Shown here one piece after another: positions 1-9,930 of a stretch of 64,000 bases of DNA. Every line of letters begins with the position of its first letter. Positions within the stretch are counted from its first letter, which is position 1. The translations under genes were made by a program, and so were the position numbers. Source of the stretch: Prorocentrum cordatum (taxonomy: Eukaryota > Sar > Dinophyceae > Prorocentrales > Prorocentraceae). The notes under the pieces are model-generated. The model saw nothing but the letters and a program-made list of their open reading frames with translations, had not been told where the DNA came from and did no database searches. The stretch covers positions 1 through 64,000 of the forward strand of contig CAUYUJ010019950.1 in NCBI GenBank assembly GCA_963575745.1. The letters run 5' to 3'.

Positions 1-44
1 CGCACTTAGCAACGGCGTGTCAACGCCACGTCTGAACCCCGTCC

Positions 45-257
45 ATGCCCGCTCGAAAGGCAGACGCTGCATACAAGAAGATGGAGAAGCTCGTGAAGAA
101 GGCGGAGCAGGCCGCGGATTCGTTCACGTTGCTCTTGGACAACGCCAAGATGTGTAAGGGTGCGGTTGATCGGGCGAATAATCGCCTTGTGGAGGCAGGT
201 GCTGCCGATCGTGCGCGGGGGCGCAAAGCCTTGGGTATCGGTGAATACGCCGCCTGA
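45..257 (+). other. Short open frame of unknown status (70 codons)
   Basis: An ATG-started frame with ordinary amino-acid composition rich in Ala, Lys and Arg and predicted to be helical (YKKMEKLVKKAEQAADSF near its start). It could be a small gene or the end of an exon, since it lies close to the window edge. No family is recognised. Nothing supports transcription. The word CTTAGCAACG at 5-14 recurs at 10505, so the flank is repeated DNA. Confidence 0.25.
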
Positions 258-1300
258 GTGTGGGTGTCGGGGCGTACTTAGATGGGGGCTCGTTGGGGTT
301 GTGCGTGCAAACGCGTGTATGCGAGCCTTCAGGTTCTCGTTGCAGCTTTTCGCGCGATAAAGCACCCTGCGGAGAGACCGATGACACGAATACGAATGAG
401 GACGAGGAGGAATAATAATAGGATGAGGAGGGTTAGGCGGTGGAGGTGAATGAGGCGGAGAAGGAGGATGATGGGGATGAGGATGGTGAGGAGGGATAGG
501 GAGGAGGAGAAGGAGGACGAGGATGAGGAGAAGGGGGAGGGCGAGCAGGAGGAGGAGCAGGATGAGACGCCCCCGCAGTCGCCTCCGCCGCCGTCGAACT
601 CGTCGCAGCCAACTCGTCGCCACCAACTCTTAGCCGTCGCCGTCGCTATCGCAGCCGCCATGGCAATTACTCCTCCTCATCTTCTTCCCCCTCCTCCTCC
701 TCCTCCTCCTCCTCCTCCTCCTCCCCATCGTCCCCCTCTTCCTCCGCGTGCTCCTTGTCCTGCTCCTCCTCATGCTCCTCCTCCTACTCCTCCTCATCCT
801 CGTTGTCGTTCAATCGTGGTCGTCACGGTGGCCGCCGCCCCCCCCTGCACCGCGCGCGCAGATGACGGCGCAGGCGACGGCTTCGACGGCGACGGCGGGA
901 ACGAGGAGGAGACATGCTGAGAATGAAGAGGGCGAGAATGAGACGGAGTAAGAATGGGGAGAATGAGGATGACGAGGAGGAGAATGAGGATAAGGAAGAG
1001 GAGGCAGAGGAGGAGGAGGAGGTGGGGGAAGATGAGGAGGGTGATGAGGCGGAGGAGAAGGAGGAGGAGGAGGAGGCGGCGGCGGCGGAGGAGGAGGCGG
1101 AGGAGGATAAAGGTAGGAGGGGGAGGGTGAGGATGAGGGGGAGGATGGGCCTTCCCCTCCTCCTCCTCCTCCTCACCCCCCACCTCCTCCTCAGAATCTT
1201 CCCCCCTCTCCTTCTCCTTGTCCTCCTTCTCCCGCGCATCCTCCTCTCATCCCACTTCCCCTTATTCTCGCTCACGCCACGCTCATACATCTCTTATCAA
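258..1300. repeat. Low-complexity GAG/CTC tracts
   Basis: Apart from about 150 bases of mixed sequence, this stretch is purine-rich GAG/GGA on the top strand (about 450-560 and 900-1140) alternating with TCC/CTC (about 665-800 and 1150-1230). The apparent proteins in every frame are poly-Glu, poly-Arg, poly-Pro or poly-Ser, so I call no gene here. Confidence 0.85.
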
Positions 1301-1423
1301 CATGATCCAGCGCAGCCGCGGGCAGCGCAGCCAAGCAGACAAGCCAATTCTAGGCACAACGTCGACCACGAGCGAGATGGAGACCCTCGAAGTTTACTCT
1401 AAACATGAGCTCAAACCCTTGGT

Positions 1424-1717
1424 GTCGTATGTCAGAATCTCACATGCGACAAATCTGTCGTATGTCAGAATCTTTCATACGACAAATCTGTCGTATGTCA
1501 GAATCTTACATACGACAACGTTGTCGTATGTAAGAATCGTACATACGACATATCGCTCTTATATATCATAAGGATTCTATTAACACATCCGTCGTATGTT
1601 AGAATCTTACATACGACAACGGTGTCGTATGTAAGAATCTTACATACGACAACTTTGACGTATGTTAGAATCTTACATACGACAACTGCGTCGTATGTTA
1701 GAATCTTACATACGACG
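1424..1717. repeat. 33-bp satellite of palindromic monomers
   Basis: Eight copies start at 1424, 1457, 1490, 1523, 1591, 1624, 1657 and 1690, a strict 33-bp step except for a degenerate 68-bp gap (1552-1590). Each copy is a near-perfect inverted repeat with arms GTCGTATGTAAGA and TCTTACATACGAC around one central base. The copy at 1624 pairs perfectly over 13 bp. Because 33 is a multiple of three, both strands read as 11-residue repeats (SYVRILHTTTL on plus, VVCKILTYD on minus), which is a by-product and not a gene. Confidence 0.95.
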
Positions 1718-1938
1718 ACCCCCACCATAATAGATCATCCCCGACGGAGGAGAGGCAGCGCGCGGTCTAGAATGGACTCCACGCCTGCTGCCGCGCTGGT
1801 GGCGGCACATTAATGCAGCAGCGGCGGCTTCGGCGCCGCTTTGGTAGTGATTCTGGCGCTACTGCAGATCAGCGGCGAACAGCCGCCTCCGCCCAGATGT
1901 CGGGCGGAGGAACACATTACATATCCAGTTCTTGGCCC

Positions 1939-3234
1939 TCATCCTCCCCCCTCGTCCGTGGTAAGAACCGTTGAAGGAGGAGGGATGAGGGGGCCCGATA
2001 GAACTAGATCTGTATTGTTTTCCTCCACCCAGATGCGCCAGTGCGTCCGCTTGCTCCACCTGGCGTAGTCGGCCTTGCCGCGGTCCGACATCAGGTCCTG
2101 CAGCCCGTCCAGCTGCTCCTTGGTGGCAAGGGCCTTCGCCAGCCTGATGTGGCGCCCGCCGCGGGATTTCTCCTCGCGCCAGCCCTTGCCGCCGTCGTAG
2201 CCTTTATCGCCCTTGCCGCCGTCGTGGCCCTTGCCACTGTCGATGCCCTTGCCACTGTCGTAGCCTGTATCGCCACGGTCGTAGCTTGGATCACCGCCGT
2301 AGCCCGTGTCACCGTCGTAGCCCTTGCCGACGTCGTAGCCCTTGCGATCATAGCCCTTGTCGCCCTTGCGATCGTAGCCCTTGTCGCCCTTGCGGTCGTA
2401 GTCACGGCTGTCGTAGCCATTGTTGCCGTAGTTGTCGTAGCCACGGTTGTCGTAGCCATTGCTGTCGTATCCGCGGTTGTCGCAGCCACGGTTGTTGTAA
2501 CCACGGTTGTCGTAGCCACGCTGGTAGTTGCCACTCTTGTCGTAGCCCTTGCTGTCGTAGCCTCTGTTGTCGTAGCCCTTGCTGTCGTAGCCCTTGCTCG
2601 AGCCCTTGTCGTAGTCGCCCCAGCGCCTGCGGCCGTACCACCTGTTGTCGTAGTCATCGTTGTCGCGGTCGTACCACGAGCTGGGGTGGTCATACCACTT
2701 GGAGCTGTACGGGTCGTAGCGGCGGTCGTAGCCCTTGTCGCCCTTGCCACCGTCGTAGCCCACGTCGCCCCTGTCACCGTGGTAGCCTTTGTCGCGGCCC
2801 TTGTCGATGTCGTAGCCTTCGCCGCTGCCCTTGCCATCGTCGTGGCCCATGACGAAGCCCTTGCTCGAGCTGCCTTTGCCACCGCCGTAGCCCTTGCCAC
2901 CGTCGATGATGCCCTTGCCACCGTCGTAGCTGGCGTAGTCGTAGCCCGTGTCGTCGCCATCGCCGTCGCCCATGAACTCCTGCAGGCCCTGGAACGAGTT
3001 CAATTCGGGATCCAGCGCGGGCGCCAACTCGAGATCGTCGAGCAAGCCGTCGGCCACGCGCGAGCGATCGTACTTCGCCAAGACCTTCGCCGTCGGCGGC
3101 GTGCTTGGCGGCCGAGGGGCCACCTTGCTGGTGGGCTGCAAGACCTTGGCGGCCGCGGCGCGCCGCCGCTGGCTGAGATCCTCCGCCGCCTCCAGGAGCA
3201 GCGTCACCGCGGTCTCGTCCGCCTCGTCCGCCAT
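1939..3234 (-). CDS. Tyr-Asp-Lys-Gly repeat protein
   Basis: The frame encodes 431 residues if it starts at the ATG at 3234, which sits in a perfect ACCATGG context. The same frame runs upstream to 3420 but only through a CTG-rich leader, so I prefer 3234. Residues 1-95 are a helical, Leu/Glu/Arg-rich head. Residues about 97-355 are irregular repeats of GYD, DKGYD and DGGKG. The last 70 residues hold HIRLAKA, QLDGLQDLMSDRGKAD and a Trp-rich patch. Both HIRLAKE and DGLQEMMSDSGKAD recur in the gene at 4127, so the two are paralogs in divergent orientation. The low-complexity, charged repeat suggests an intrinsically disordered protein, but its function is unknown. The last 20 or so residues before the stop may lie beyond an unrecognised splice site. 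Confidence 0.7.
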   Translation of the reverse strand: MADEADETAVTLLLEAAEDLSQRRRAAAAKVLQPTSKVAPRPPSTPPTAKVLAKYDRSRVADGLLDDLELAPALDPELNSFQGLQEFMGDGDGDDTGYDYASYDGGKGIIDGGKGYGGGKGSSSKGFVMGHDDGKGSGEGYDIDKGRDKGYHGDRGDVGYDGGKGDKGYDRRYDPYSSKWYDHPSSWYDRDNDDYDNRWYGRRRWGDYDKGSSKGYDSKGYDNRGYDSKGYDKSGNYQRGYDNRGYNNRGCDNRGYDSNGYDNRGYDNYGNNGYDSRDYDRKGDKGYDRKGDKGYDRKGYDVGKGYDGDTGYGGDPSYDRGDTGYDSGKGIDSGKGHDGGKGDKGYDGGKGWREEKSRGGRHIRLAKALATKEQLDGLQDLMSDRGKADYARWSKRTHWRIWVEENNTDLVLSGPLIPPPSTVLTTDEGGG

Positions 3235-3450
3235 GGTGCTGCTGGTTGCACTGGTGATGCTGCTTCGGGTGGTGCTGCTGGTTGCACTGGTGGCGATGCT
3301 GCAGCTGGTGCTGCTGCGCGTGGAGCTGCTGGATGCACTGGTGGTGCTGATGCAGCTGGTGCTGCTGCGCGCGGAGCGCTGGTAGCTGCTGCGCGCGGGG
3401 CGCTGCAGCTGGTCGCGCACTGTCGCGACCCGAGCAACGCTCGGGCCTAA
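3235..3450 (-). promoter_or_regulatory. CTG-rich 5' leader shared with the gene at 14967
   Basis: This block is a degenerate array of GGTGCTGCTG words ending in CTGGTCGCGC and a GCTCGGG word. The region just upstream of the minus-strand gene starting at 14967 (about 14975-15100) has the same kind of array and the same CTGGTCGCGC and GCTCGGG words. It may be a shared 5' UTR or promoter module. Regulatory function is inferred only from position and repetition. Confidence 0.4.
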
Positions 3451-3989
3451 ACGGCGGTGGCAACGGAGGATGATGAGGTCGGGAAGGGGTATTCACATCA
3501 TAGCGTAGCATTGCATGGCATACCATAACCAACATCATGGTTCGCGGTACTGAGTTCATTGTGAGGTCGCGTGATGCTGAGTTAATTGTGAGGCTGTCTC
3601 GAGCGAACGCAGACGACGATGCTAACGCATCTCATTTTCAAGTTCACATCCCCAAGTAAACTCTGACACAACGCATGCATGGCTGCATGCACCCATGAGT
3701 GCACAGCGCGAAACGATTCGCGACGCAGCCACGCCCCCTCACCCGAATCGCCCCCTCACCTGAATCGCACCCCCCCCCCCCTCCCCCCATTTGCGCGCGC
3801 TGCTGTTTCTGGACCGAGGCCCCCTGGAGGACCCCTTTCTCCTCCCAGGGGGGCGCGGCCGCGCGCGGTGGCGCGCGCGGCCATGGCGCGCAGCGCCGAG
3901 GCGCTGAGCCGCGAGGCGCGCCTACACGAGGACTGCTGGGGTGAGAGCCACAGGAGAAGGATGAAGGGGGACGAGGAGGACGAGGAGGA
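3451..3989. other. Intergenic, no gene seen
   Basis: This holds a stretch with GCATGGCATACC-like words, a C-rich run near 3770 and a very GC-rich block (about 3840-3930) centred on GGCCATGGCGCG. Similar CCATGG-centred GC blocks occur at about 10230 and 30730. A GTGAGAG donor-like word follows at 3940, but it is out of phase with the acceptor at 4126, so I do not call a first exon. Confidence 0.5.
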
Positions 3990-4098
3990 ATACGAGGATG
4001 ATGAGGAGGAAGAGGAGGAGAAGGAATAGGAGGAGGAGGAGGATGAGGAGGAGGGGGAGGAGGAGGAGGAGGAGGAGGAGGAGGAGGAGGAGGAGGGA
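3990..4098. repeat. GAG trinucleotide tract
   Basis: Nearly uninterrupted GAG/GGA units just upstream of the splice-acceptor-like site of the next exon. The tract is probably intronic or 5' flanking. Confidence 0.85.
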
Positions 4099-4126
4099 GG
4101 TCGGCGGATTTTCGCCCTCCATACAG

Positions 4127-5155
4127 GAGCTCCAGCGGGAGCGGCGGATCACAGACAGGCTCCTCGACATCACAGACATCCTGCTTGGCTACGACAACAG
4201 TGGCTACGACAACAGTGGCTACGACAACAGTGGCTACGACAACGGCTACGACAAGGGCTACGACAGAGGCTACGACAAGGGCTACGACAAAGGCTACGAC
4301 AAGGGCTACGACACGGGCTACGACAGTGATGGCAAGGGCTACGACGACGGTGGCAAGGGTTACGACGATGGCAAGGGCAAGGGCTACGACGGTGGCAAGG
4401 GCAAGGGCTACGACAGTGGCAAGGGCCGCGAGAATGACGGCAGCGGCAAGGGCCGCGACAAAGACGGCGACAGCGGCAAGGGTCACATCAGGCTGGCGAA
4501 GGAGCAGCGTGACGGGCTGCAGGAGATGATGTCGGACAGCGGCAAGGCCGACGACAAGGGCGACGGTGGCACGGGCAGCGCCAAGGGCAGCTCGAGCAAG
4601 GGCTTCGACAAAGGCTACGACGGCGGCAAGGGCAGCGACAAAGGCTACGACCCGTACGGCAGATCGAGCAAGGGCTACGACGCGGTCTACGACACGGGCT
4701 ACGTCAATGGCTACGACAAGGGCTACGACAAGGGCTACGAAAAGGGCTACGGCGATGGCAAGGGTGCTGATGGCATCGGTCGCGGCTGTACAAGCTACGA
4801 CGGTGGCACGGGCATCGACGACGAGGCCATGGGCTACTACGACGGTGGCAAGGGCTACGATGGTAGCAAGGGCAGCACCGACGGTGACAAGTTCTACGAC
4901 GGTGGCCAGGGCTACGACGATGGCGAGGGCTACAACGGTGGCAAGAGCATTAACGACGGTGGTAAGGGCAAGGCGACGGCCCTCGACAGCGTCGGGGGCT
5001 ACGATGACGGCAAGGGCCCCGACGAGGGCAAGGGCATGAGCATGGGCAGGGACGCCGATGTGCCGAACAGCGGCATGCGCGACGATGGCCCTCCGCATCT
5101 TGAACTGAGTTCTGTTACTGAGTCCCCGCCGCCAGCGGGGCCAGATTCGGACTGA
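4127..5155 (+). CDS. Tyr-Asp-Lys-Gly repeat protein, 3' exon
   Basis: An open frame of 342 residues starting directly after a pyrimidine-rich acceptor (CCCTCCATACAG then GAG). The frame stays open back to 3998 only through a GAG tract, so I place the exon start at 4127 and leave the first exon unassigned. The exon opens with a charged helical segment (ITDRLLDITDILLGYD), then dozens of YDKG, YDNSG and YDGGKG units. A middle island (HIRLAKEQRDGLQEMMSD) matches the C-terminal part of the minus-strand gene at 1939-3234. It ends with a short Pro-rich tail. It is a paralog of that gene in opposite orientation. Likely a disordered protein of unknown function. Confidence 0.6.
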   Translation, partial: ELQRERRITDRLLDITDILLGYDNSGYDNSGYDNSGYDNGYDKGYDRGYDKGYDKGYDKGYDTGYDSDGKGYDDGGKGYDDGKGKGYDGGKGKGYDSGKGRENDGSGKGRDKDGDSGKGHIRLAKEQRDGLQEMMSDSGKADDKGDGGTGSAKGSSSKGFDKGYDGGKGSDKGYDPYGRSSKGYDAVYDTGYVNGYDKGYDKGYEKGYGDGKGADGIGRGCTSYDGGTGIDDEAMGYYDGGKGYDGSKGSTDGDKFYDGGQGYDDGEGYNGGKSINDGGKGKATALDSVGGYDDGKGPDEGKGMSMGRDADVPNSGMRDDGPPHLELSSVTESPPPAGPDSD

Positions 5156-5289
5156 GCACGCGAGGCAAAAATAGAATAGAGATTGGAGGGAGAGGGAAGG
5201 GGAGGTGGGAAGGCGAAGAGGGAGTGGAGCTACTGGAAGCTAAGCGTCGTCTGGCGCATCTCCCGTCGGCGAGTGAAAACAGAGGGCGG

Positions 5290-5425
5290 CCCATCACCTG
5301 GTGGCGAACCATCGCCTGGCGAACCATCACCTGGCGGCGAACCATCGCCTGGCGAACCATCGCCTGGTGGCGAGCCATCGCCTGGTGGCGAGCCATCGCC
5401 TGGTGGCGAGCCATCGCCTGCTGCG
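5290..5425. repeat. 18-bp minisatellite
   Basis: About eight units of CCATCGCCTGGTGGCGAG or its 15-bp short form CCATCGCCTGGCGAA. On the minus strand one frame reads as GDGSPPGDGSPP collagen-like repeats ending at 5230, so it might form the C-terminus of the gene segment at 5435-5830 if an intron or frameshift joins them. Confidence 0.8.
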
Positions 5426-5434
5426 ACTGGCGGG

Positions 5435-5830
5435 TCATAGTACTCCTCGGACCTCATCAGCTTCAGCCTCATCACGTGCCTCGTTATCTAAGCGATCACG
5501 AAGGGATTGGGCTGCGTTGTTGATGTACGTGGGAGTCCAATCGTCCACTCGCTCCTGCAGACGCTTGCCGTCGACCACCATGAACACCGTCCTGCGACGT
5601 CTGTCGCATTTCACACCTTCCACCCCTGCTGGTGCTGACCGCAAGCGATGTGTTGCCTCCTGACTGCACGAAACCGCTGCTGCGATAGATGCAACCCGTA
5701 TGTACTCAAGCCCCGTTGGCGTACATTCGACCCACACCTTCTTAGTAGCATTCAGCTCAAACAGAAGCTTCAAGGTAACTGCATCGTGATGCAAATGCTC
5801 ATCACCATGGTCGCACTGGACTGCGGGCAT
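5435..5830 (-). CDS. Coding segment, unknown protein
   Basis: A 131-codon frame with balanced composition (LKLLFELNATKKVWVECT, VFMVVDGKRLQERVDDW, YINNAAQSLRDRLDNEA). In this repeat-rich sequence that makes it a likely exon. Its upstream boundary is uncertain: a stop lies a few codons before, with an AG acceptor-like site at CTACCAG. Downstream, a different frame continues into Gly-Asp-Gly-Ser-Pro-Pro repeats. It may belong to the same gene as 6257-6709. No family is recognised. Confidence 0.5.
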   Translation of the reverse strand: MPAVQCDHGDEHLHHDAVTLKLLFELNATKKVWVECTPTGLEYIRVASIAAAVSCSQEATHRLRSAPAGVEGVKCDRRRRTVFMVVDGKRLQERVDDWTPTYINNAAQSLRDRLDNEARDEAEADEVRGVL

Positions 5831-6256
5831 ATATATCGAGACAGTTTCTGGTAGACCACCATCCCGTTAGGGCACATGTCTAGAATGCGTTCTCTTCTAC
5901 GCCCTTCATCCCCTTGGGGGAGTGGTTTGCCTGGACGGTGGTCCCAAGAGGGGCTCATATATACTTCAAGATGTCCACGGATATGTCCCGATATCACGCG
6001 ATGCTTCAACATGCAGGCATGGATACCACGCGACCCAAGATTGCCCAAGTTTGTCCAAGATCTCACGCGATCCAAGATTGCCCAAGAAGTCTCAAGGTCA
6101 AGAGATCGATCCAAGAGTGGCCCAAGAGCGGCCTATTCACGCAAGCGAATGAAGGCATCTCCTATTCCTCCTCCTCATCCTTTTTTTGTCATCCTTATGC
6201 TCCTTCCTCCTCCCCCTTTCCCTCCTCCCATTTCTCCTCCACCATCCCCCTCTGTT
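5831..6256. other. Probable intron or spacer with CAAGA repeats
   Basis: The block 5985-6125 holds five or six copies of a CCAAGA/TTGCCCAAG word, and 6165-6290 is CTC-rich. There is no convincing frame on either strand. Confidence 0.45.
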
Positions 6257-6709
6257 TCAGCCCCTCCTCCTCGCCCCCCTCCCCCGCCACTCCGCCTCGT
6301 CATCCAATGTATCATCCTCCTCCTCTCCTTCCTCCTCCCCTGGTGGGAATACGCGAAGCGTCCACGATTGCGACATATCCAGAGAACTCCTATTGTTCTT
6401 AATGACGCTGGCCCTGTCGCAATCTTGCTGAAGCAATGGGTCGGCCTGCTTCAAGTGGTCCCAAATGGCCTCGGTGCAAGCGGCGTTGCGCATCTTCAAG
6501 ATCTGATCGAAAAACGAATTTGTCGCCAGAGGCGGTTGGCTCTTGGTGGGGTTGGGCACAGATATAAATTTTTGCAGCTGCCCATCCGCTCTCGACAGCT
6601 CCACGAAGAGCCCCCCTGCCGTATGCATCACCGCCCTCGGGACCCATGGCTCGCGATCCTTAAGGCCGCCCCCCTCGATGACCGTGCGGAGCTGCACGCT
6701 CACTGCCAT
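6257..6709 (-). CDS. Coding segment, unknown protein
   Basis: This frame holds ordinary protein-like sequence for about 115 residues (LKDREPWVPRAVMHTAGG, FFDQILKMRNAACTEAIWDH, NNRSSLDMSQSWTLRVF) before running into Glu- and Arg-rich low complexity. The real exon may end near a CGCGTATTC donor-like site at about 6345. The start ATG follows a CTGCAG acceptor-like word, so the exon could begin at either. It lies just downstream of the stop of the 759-aa gene on the same strand. No family is recognised. Confidence 0.5.
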   Translation of the reverse strand: MAVSVQLRTVIEGGGLKDREPWVPRAVMHTAGGLFVELSRADGQLQKFISVPNPTKSQPPLATNSFFDQILKMRNAACTEAIWDHLKQADPLLQQDCDRASVIKNNRSSLDMSQSWTLRVFPPGEEEGEEEDDTLDDEAEWRGRGARRRG

Positions 6710-6902
6710 CTGCAGCTGCAGTGCGTGCGCAGATCAGCCAAACGCCTGCGGGCCGATGCAATGGACAATTGCAGACGAGTCCGCGTGTTGACGCAATGAT
6801 GCAACGATTGCAGAGGAACGATACCGACGATGCTTTCATACATTTCATAAACACCCCCCACGACACATGGTATGTGTAACCGATGCTGCCAACACGCGAG
6901 CC

Positions 6903-9318
6903 TCATCGCTTCCTGGCCTTCTTAGCCGCGGGCGCAGCAGGCACATCGTCTACCTTGCGCTTGGGCATGAGCGATGCCAGCTGGGCGCTAAGGACATCGC
7001 CCTTGTTGATGGCGCACTTGTTTGTCAAAATTGGTACATACACTGATGGGACAGCTGTAGACTTGACGGTCTTGAGCTTCATGTTGGGGGTGCCGTGCTC
7101 ACCTGAATCCTGTACGAGCCAGAAGGGGATGACGAGCGAAGACGGTGCCTGCTTCAGCCCTCCAACGCCAGTGTTCGTCTCAGCCTTAGGCATCTTGATG
7201 CCACCACTGGGGGCCAACACGATATTGAACGTCAACCCCTTGGGGTCCTTGTATGTCTTCATGAACACATGCCCACACTGAACTATATCAGTCTGCTTCT
7301 TCAAGTAGATTGCCGAAGAGAGTGGGACAAGCACCAGCTCTTCAGCCTCAAACGAACGCGTTACGGTGAGAGCACGAAGCTTAACAGGCGTAATCACGCC
7401 ACTCAAGTACTTGAGACAGTTGCCGTTCTGGCTGTATACATCATCCAAGGCCAGCCTGATTTTGGCCTCCTCGATACCCCACTGGTAATCGACAGACTTG
7501 AGGGGGCCATGATCAGCGAACTTGTCGATCGTTTCCTCTATGGGGGAGCAGCGGGAAAAAAAAGATGAGACATGACGACGCAGAGCCAAATGAGATGAGG
7601 GAACGACGAACGAGAATTCAAAGGTGTGGGGGTGTATATGCATTCCACATGCATTGCGACGAGGTCGCAAGACTGTCCTTCATAATCGTGGACACGACGA
7701 ACTTGCCACGTAAGAAGTCGTCGATGGGGTGGCATGTCGCACTGCCCGTGGCCTGAAGCTTCAACTTCACGCCAGTCGCAGCGTCGATGGAGATCAGCTC
7801 GTAAATGTTCTCACCCAAGGTGTCGCTCGCCAAGGCGACTTTGGCGCCAACCTCAAACCCCTTGTCACTGAGCTTGTCCACTTGGTTCGACCACTTGCCC
7901 GAAGCGGTGTACTCTTTCACATCTGAGCTACGCGCCTGCCCTGTCACGGCTTTGGATGCGCCCTCGCGACCGATCTGCTTCCATGGGCTAGCAACTGCTT
8001 TGCCAACGTGCGTTGCCAACGCAGTGGTGAAGCTGACCCCGATGTCATTCAGCGTCTTGCAAGTGCCTAAGCGCTCATCGGGCTTGTTGAACACGAAATG
8101 AACTACGCGAACGTCAGTCAATCCCACGATGGTGCCGTAGGCGACCGTGTCTGCCGTGATGCCCTCACCGCATGCGATCTGTCGCACTTTCTGAAGAAAT
8201 TCATCGGCCACCATTACAATCGTAGACTTCTTATCGCTCGACAAGGCGGTCACGTCGCCTGGCTTCAAAAGCATCTGATGGCCATCCCTCGCGAACTTAC
8301 CCGTCGCACATGTCATCGCCTTCATGCATGCGAGCTTGAATGTCGCAGCGGCCCCCTCATGCTTGATCTGCACCTCGGCGAGAGACTTCGCCATTGAACC
8401 CGTGACCACGCACTGGGAGGTCAGTTGCCGCGAGAAGTCGCGAAGCTCGTTCAGAAAGATCGGGTTGCCGAGGCCGCCAGACAACTCCTTCACATATTTT
8501 ACTAAGCCATCGATCTCCCCAGGAAAGAGAGAGCCTGCGCGAGTCGCCTCGCGGATCACACTATCCCAATCGATCATGGTGCCACCCGTGTGGTGTCGGT
8601 TGGCAATTGCTGCGATCTTGTACATGAGACTCATGCGAGATTCGCATCTGGCAATTTGTTGGCCTGCATTGCCAGCCTCCTGAGCAAGATTACTAATCCA
8701 CGGGAACTCCTTCACGAACTCGTACCGAAAGACCTTCCACTCAATTCCTTCGTCACACGCCTTAGCGTAGTCTGGTTGAACCTCCCGTAACCTCGTCAGT
8801 GACAATTTCCCTTGGTGCGAGATTCTGTCGAAACGCTCTGGCATGACCGCGGGTACTGGAACCCCTGCGTTGATGCAACGCAAACCCATGGATGTGTGGC
8901 CGCACGTATAGGATGCGAACTTTGCATCGCAATCATACTGCGGCAGCTGGCCCGCTGAGTCCTCCATTATTTTGAAATTGAAGTTCTTGATTGCATTGTA
9001 CTCAGGCGTGCCCACTGGTGGAAGTTCCATGCAAGCTGGATTCTGGAGGGCTGAGTTCTTGAATCCATTTTTGAAGATCTTGGAAATCAAATCCATAACC
9101 TCGCTCGGAATGATTCCATCTCCGTAACGATTCTCTGTGCACACCATCATATACTTCGAGTGTATTTTTTCTACCCTCAGGCAGTCTATGCCTCTTGCAA
9201 TGCTGCATACGTCTTCAAGTAATGAGACCACCGCTGCATCAGGATGCAAGTACATGTCCTTGATGGCCATCATCTTGGGGCGGACCTCCGCGATCTGCTG
9301 TTCACGGGAGGCGTTCAT
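6903..9318 (-). CDS. Two-exon gene, 759-aa protein with C-terminal basic signal
   Basis: Exon 1 runs 9318-7674 and exon 2 runs 7537-6903. The 136-nt intron starts GTCTTG and ends TTTTTTTTCCCGC...CATAG. The split codon (A plus AG) restores Lys, and the total is exactly 760 codons with the stop. The start ATG at 9318 has G at -3; the frame is open to 9384 but has no other ATG there. The protein mixes helical and globular-looking stretches, including EIHSKYMMV-type segments, AEVQIKHEGAAATFKLACMK, TVAYGTIVGLTDVRVVHF and ATGVKLKLQATG. It ends in AAPAAKKARKR, a likely nuclear localisation signal. I recognise no catalytic motif. Composition and two long open exons make it the best-supported host gene in the first 10 kb. 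Confidence 0.8.
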
Positions 9319-9930
9319 CACGCCGCGTGCAGGAGGACGCCACAAGCGCCAGCAGCAATCCTCGCCCAAAGGGCTGGAGCCCAAACTCTAGTGACATTCA
9401 AAAACATGTGCAACAGAGGGTTGCGAATTCGAAATGATATGTTGCATTTGCAATGCACAACATTCTTGTAACGCTCGATACAATATTCTGAATGCGTTCG
9501 CACGCAAGTCTGGATCATGATTTCCGATATGCGTGATCCCGAAAATCCAAACACATGCATGCGTTTCTGGAGGCAACATCCAAGGAAAACCCGATGCAGC
9601 AGCTCTGTTTTCACGTAAGCTGTAAAAGTTAGCGAAGTTAGCAACTTCGCTAACTCAAGCTATCTACCTCCAAATGCACCGCCCGAGTTAGCCGACTTAG
9701 TAACATTACTAATGGTTATAACTTACTTGCAACCTAGTTGCAACTTACTTATAACCTACTTACATGTGCTGCTAACAATTAGTAAGGCCGAGGGCCTTCA
9801 GGTGGCACCCGCACCCGCAACCGCACCGGCACCAGCACTGGCACCGGATGAAAAAAAAACATCATTGACATTGAACATCATGACATTTCCCAAACAGTGC
9901 TTGCGCTTAAGGGGGCCTTCTCTCTTTCCT
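9319..9930. other. AT-richer spacer, no gene seen
   Basis: Upstream flank of the 759-aa gene. It contains two hairpin-forming sequences (entered separately), a short CACCGG-type run at 9808-9850, and no believable coding frame. Confidence 0.6.
9628..9756. repeat. Two strong hairpins
   Basis: At 9628-9654 the arms GTTAGCGAAGTT and AACTTCGCTAAC pair perfectly around AGC. At 9714-9756 the arms GGTTATAA and TTATAACC enclose a second nested palindrome, TTGCAAC CTA GTTGCAA. The TTAGC and CTTACTT words repeat through the block. Role unknown. Confidence 0.8.

Noticed and set aside
1424-1717. CRISPR-like array
   Set aside because: Regular spacing, but the spacers between palindromes are 5-6 bases and nearly constant, there are no cas genes, and the context is eukaryotic.
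1498-1728. 11-residue repeat protein on either strand of the 33-bp satellite
   Set aside because: A by-product of a repeat length divisible by three; both strands are equally open.
2041-3450. 469-codon plus-strand frame rich in Val and Ala
   Set aside because: It is the antisense shadow of the YDKG repeat gene.
3883-3940. First exon of the plus-strand YDKG gene ending at a GTGAGAG donor
   Set aside because: The donor leaves one base while the acceptor at 4126 opens in phase 0, so the frame would break; the block also resembles a dispersed CCATGG-centred GC repeat.
3998-4126. Arg/Glu-rich N-terminal extension of the plus-strand YDKG frame
   Set aside because: It is only the translation of a GAG tract; a good acceptor at 4126 marks a better exon start.
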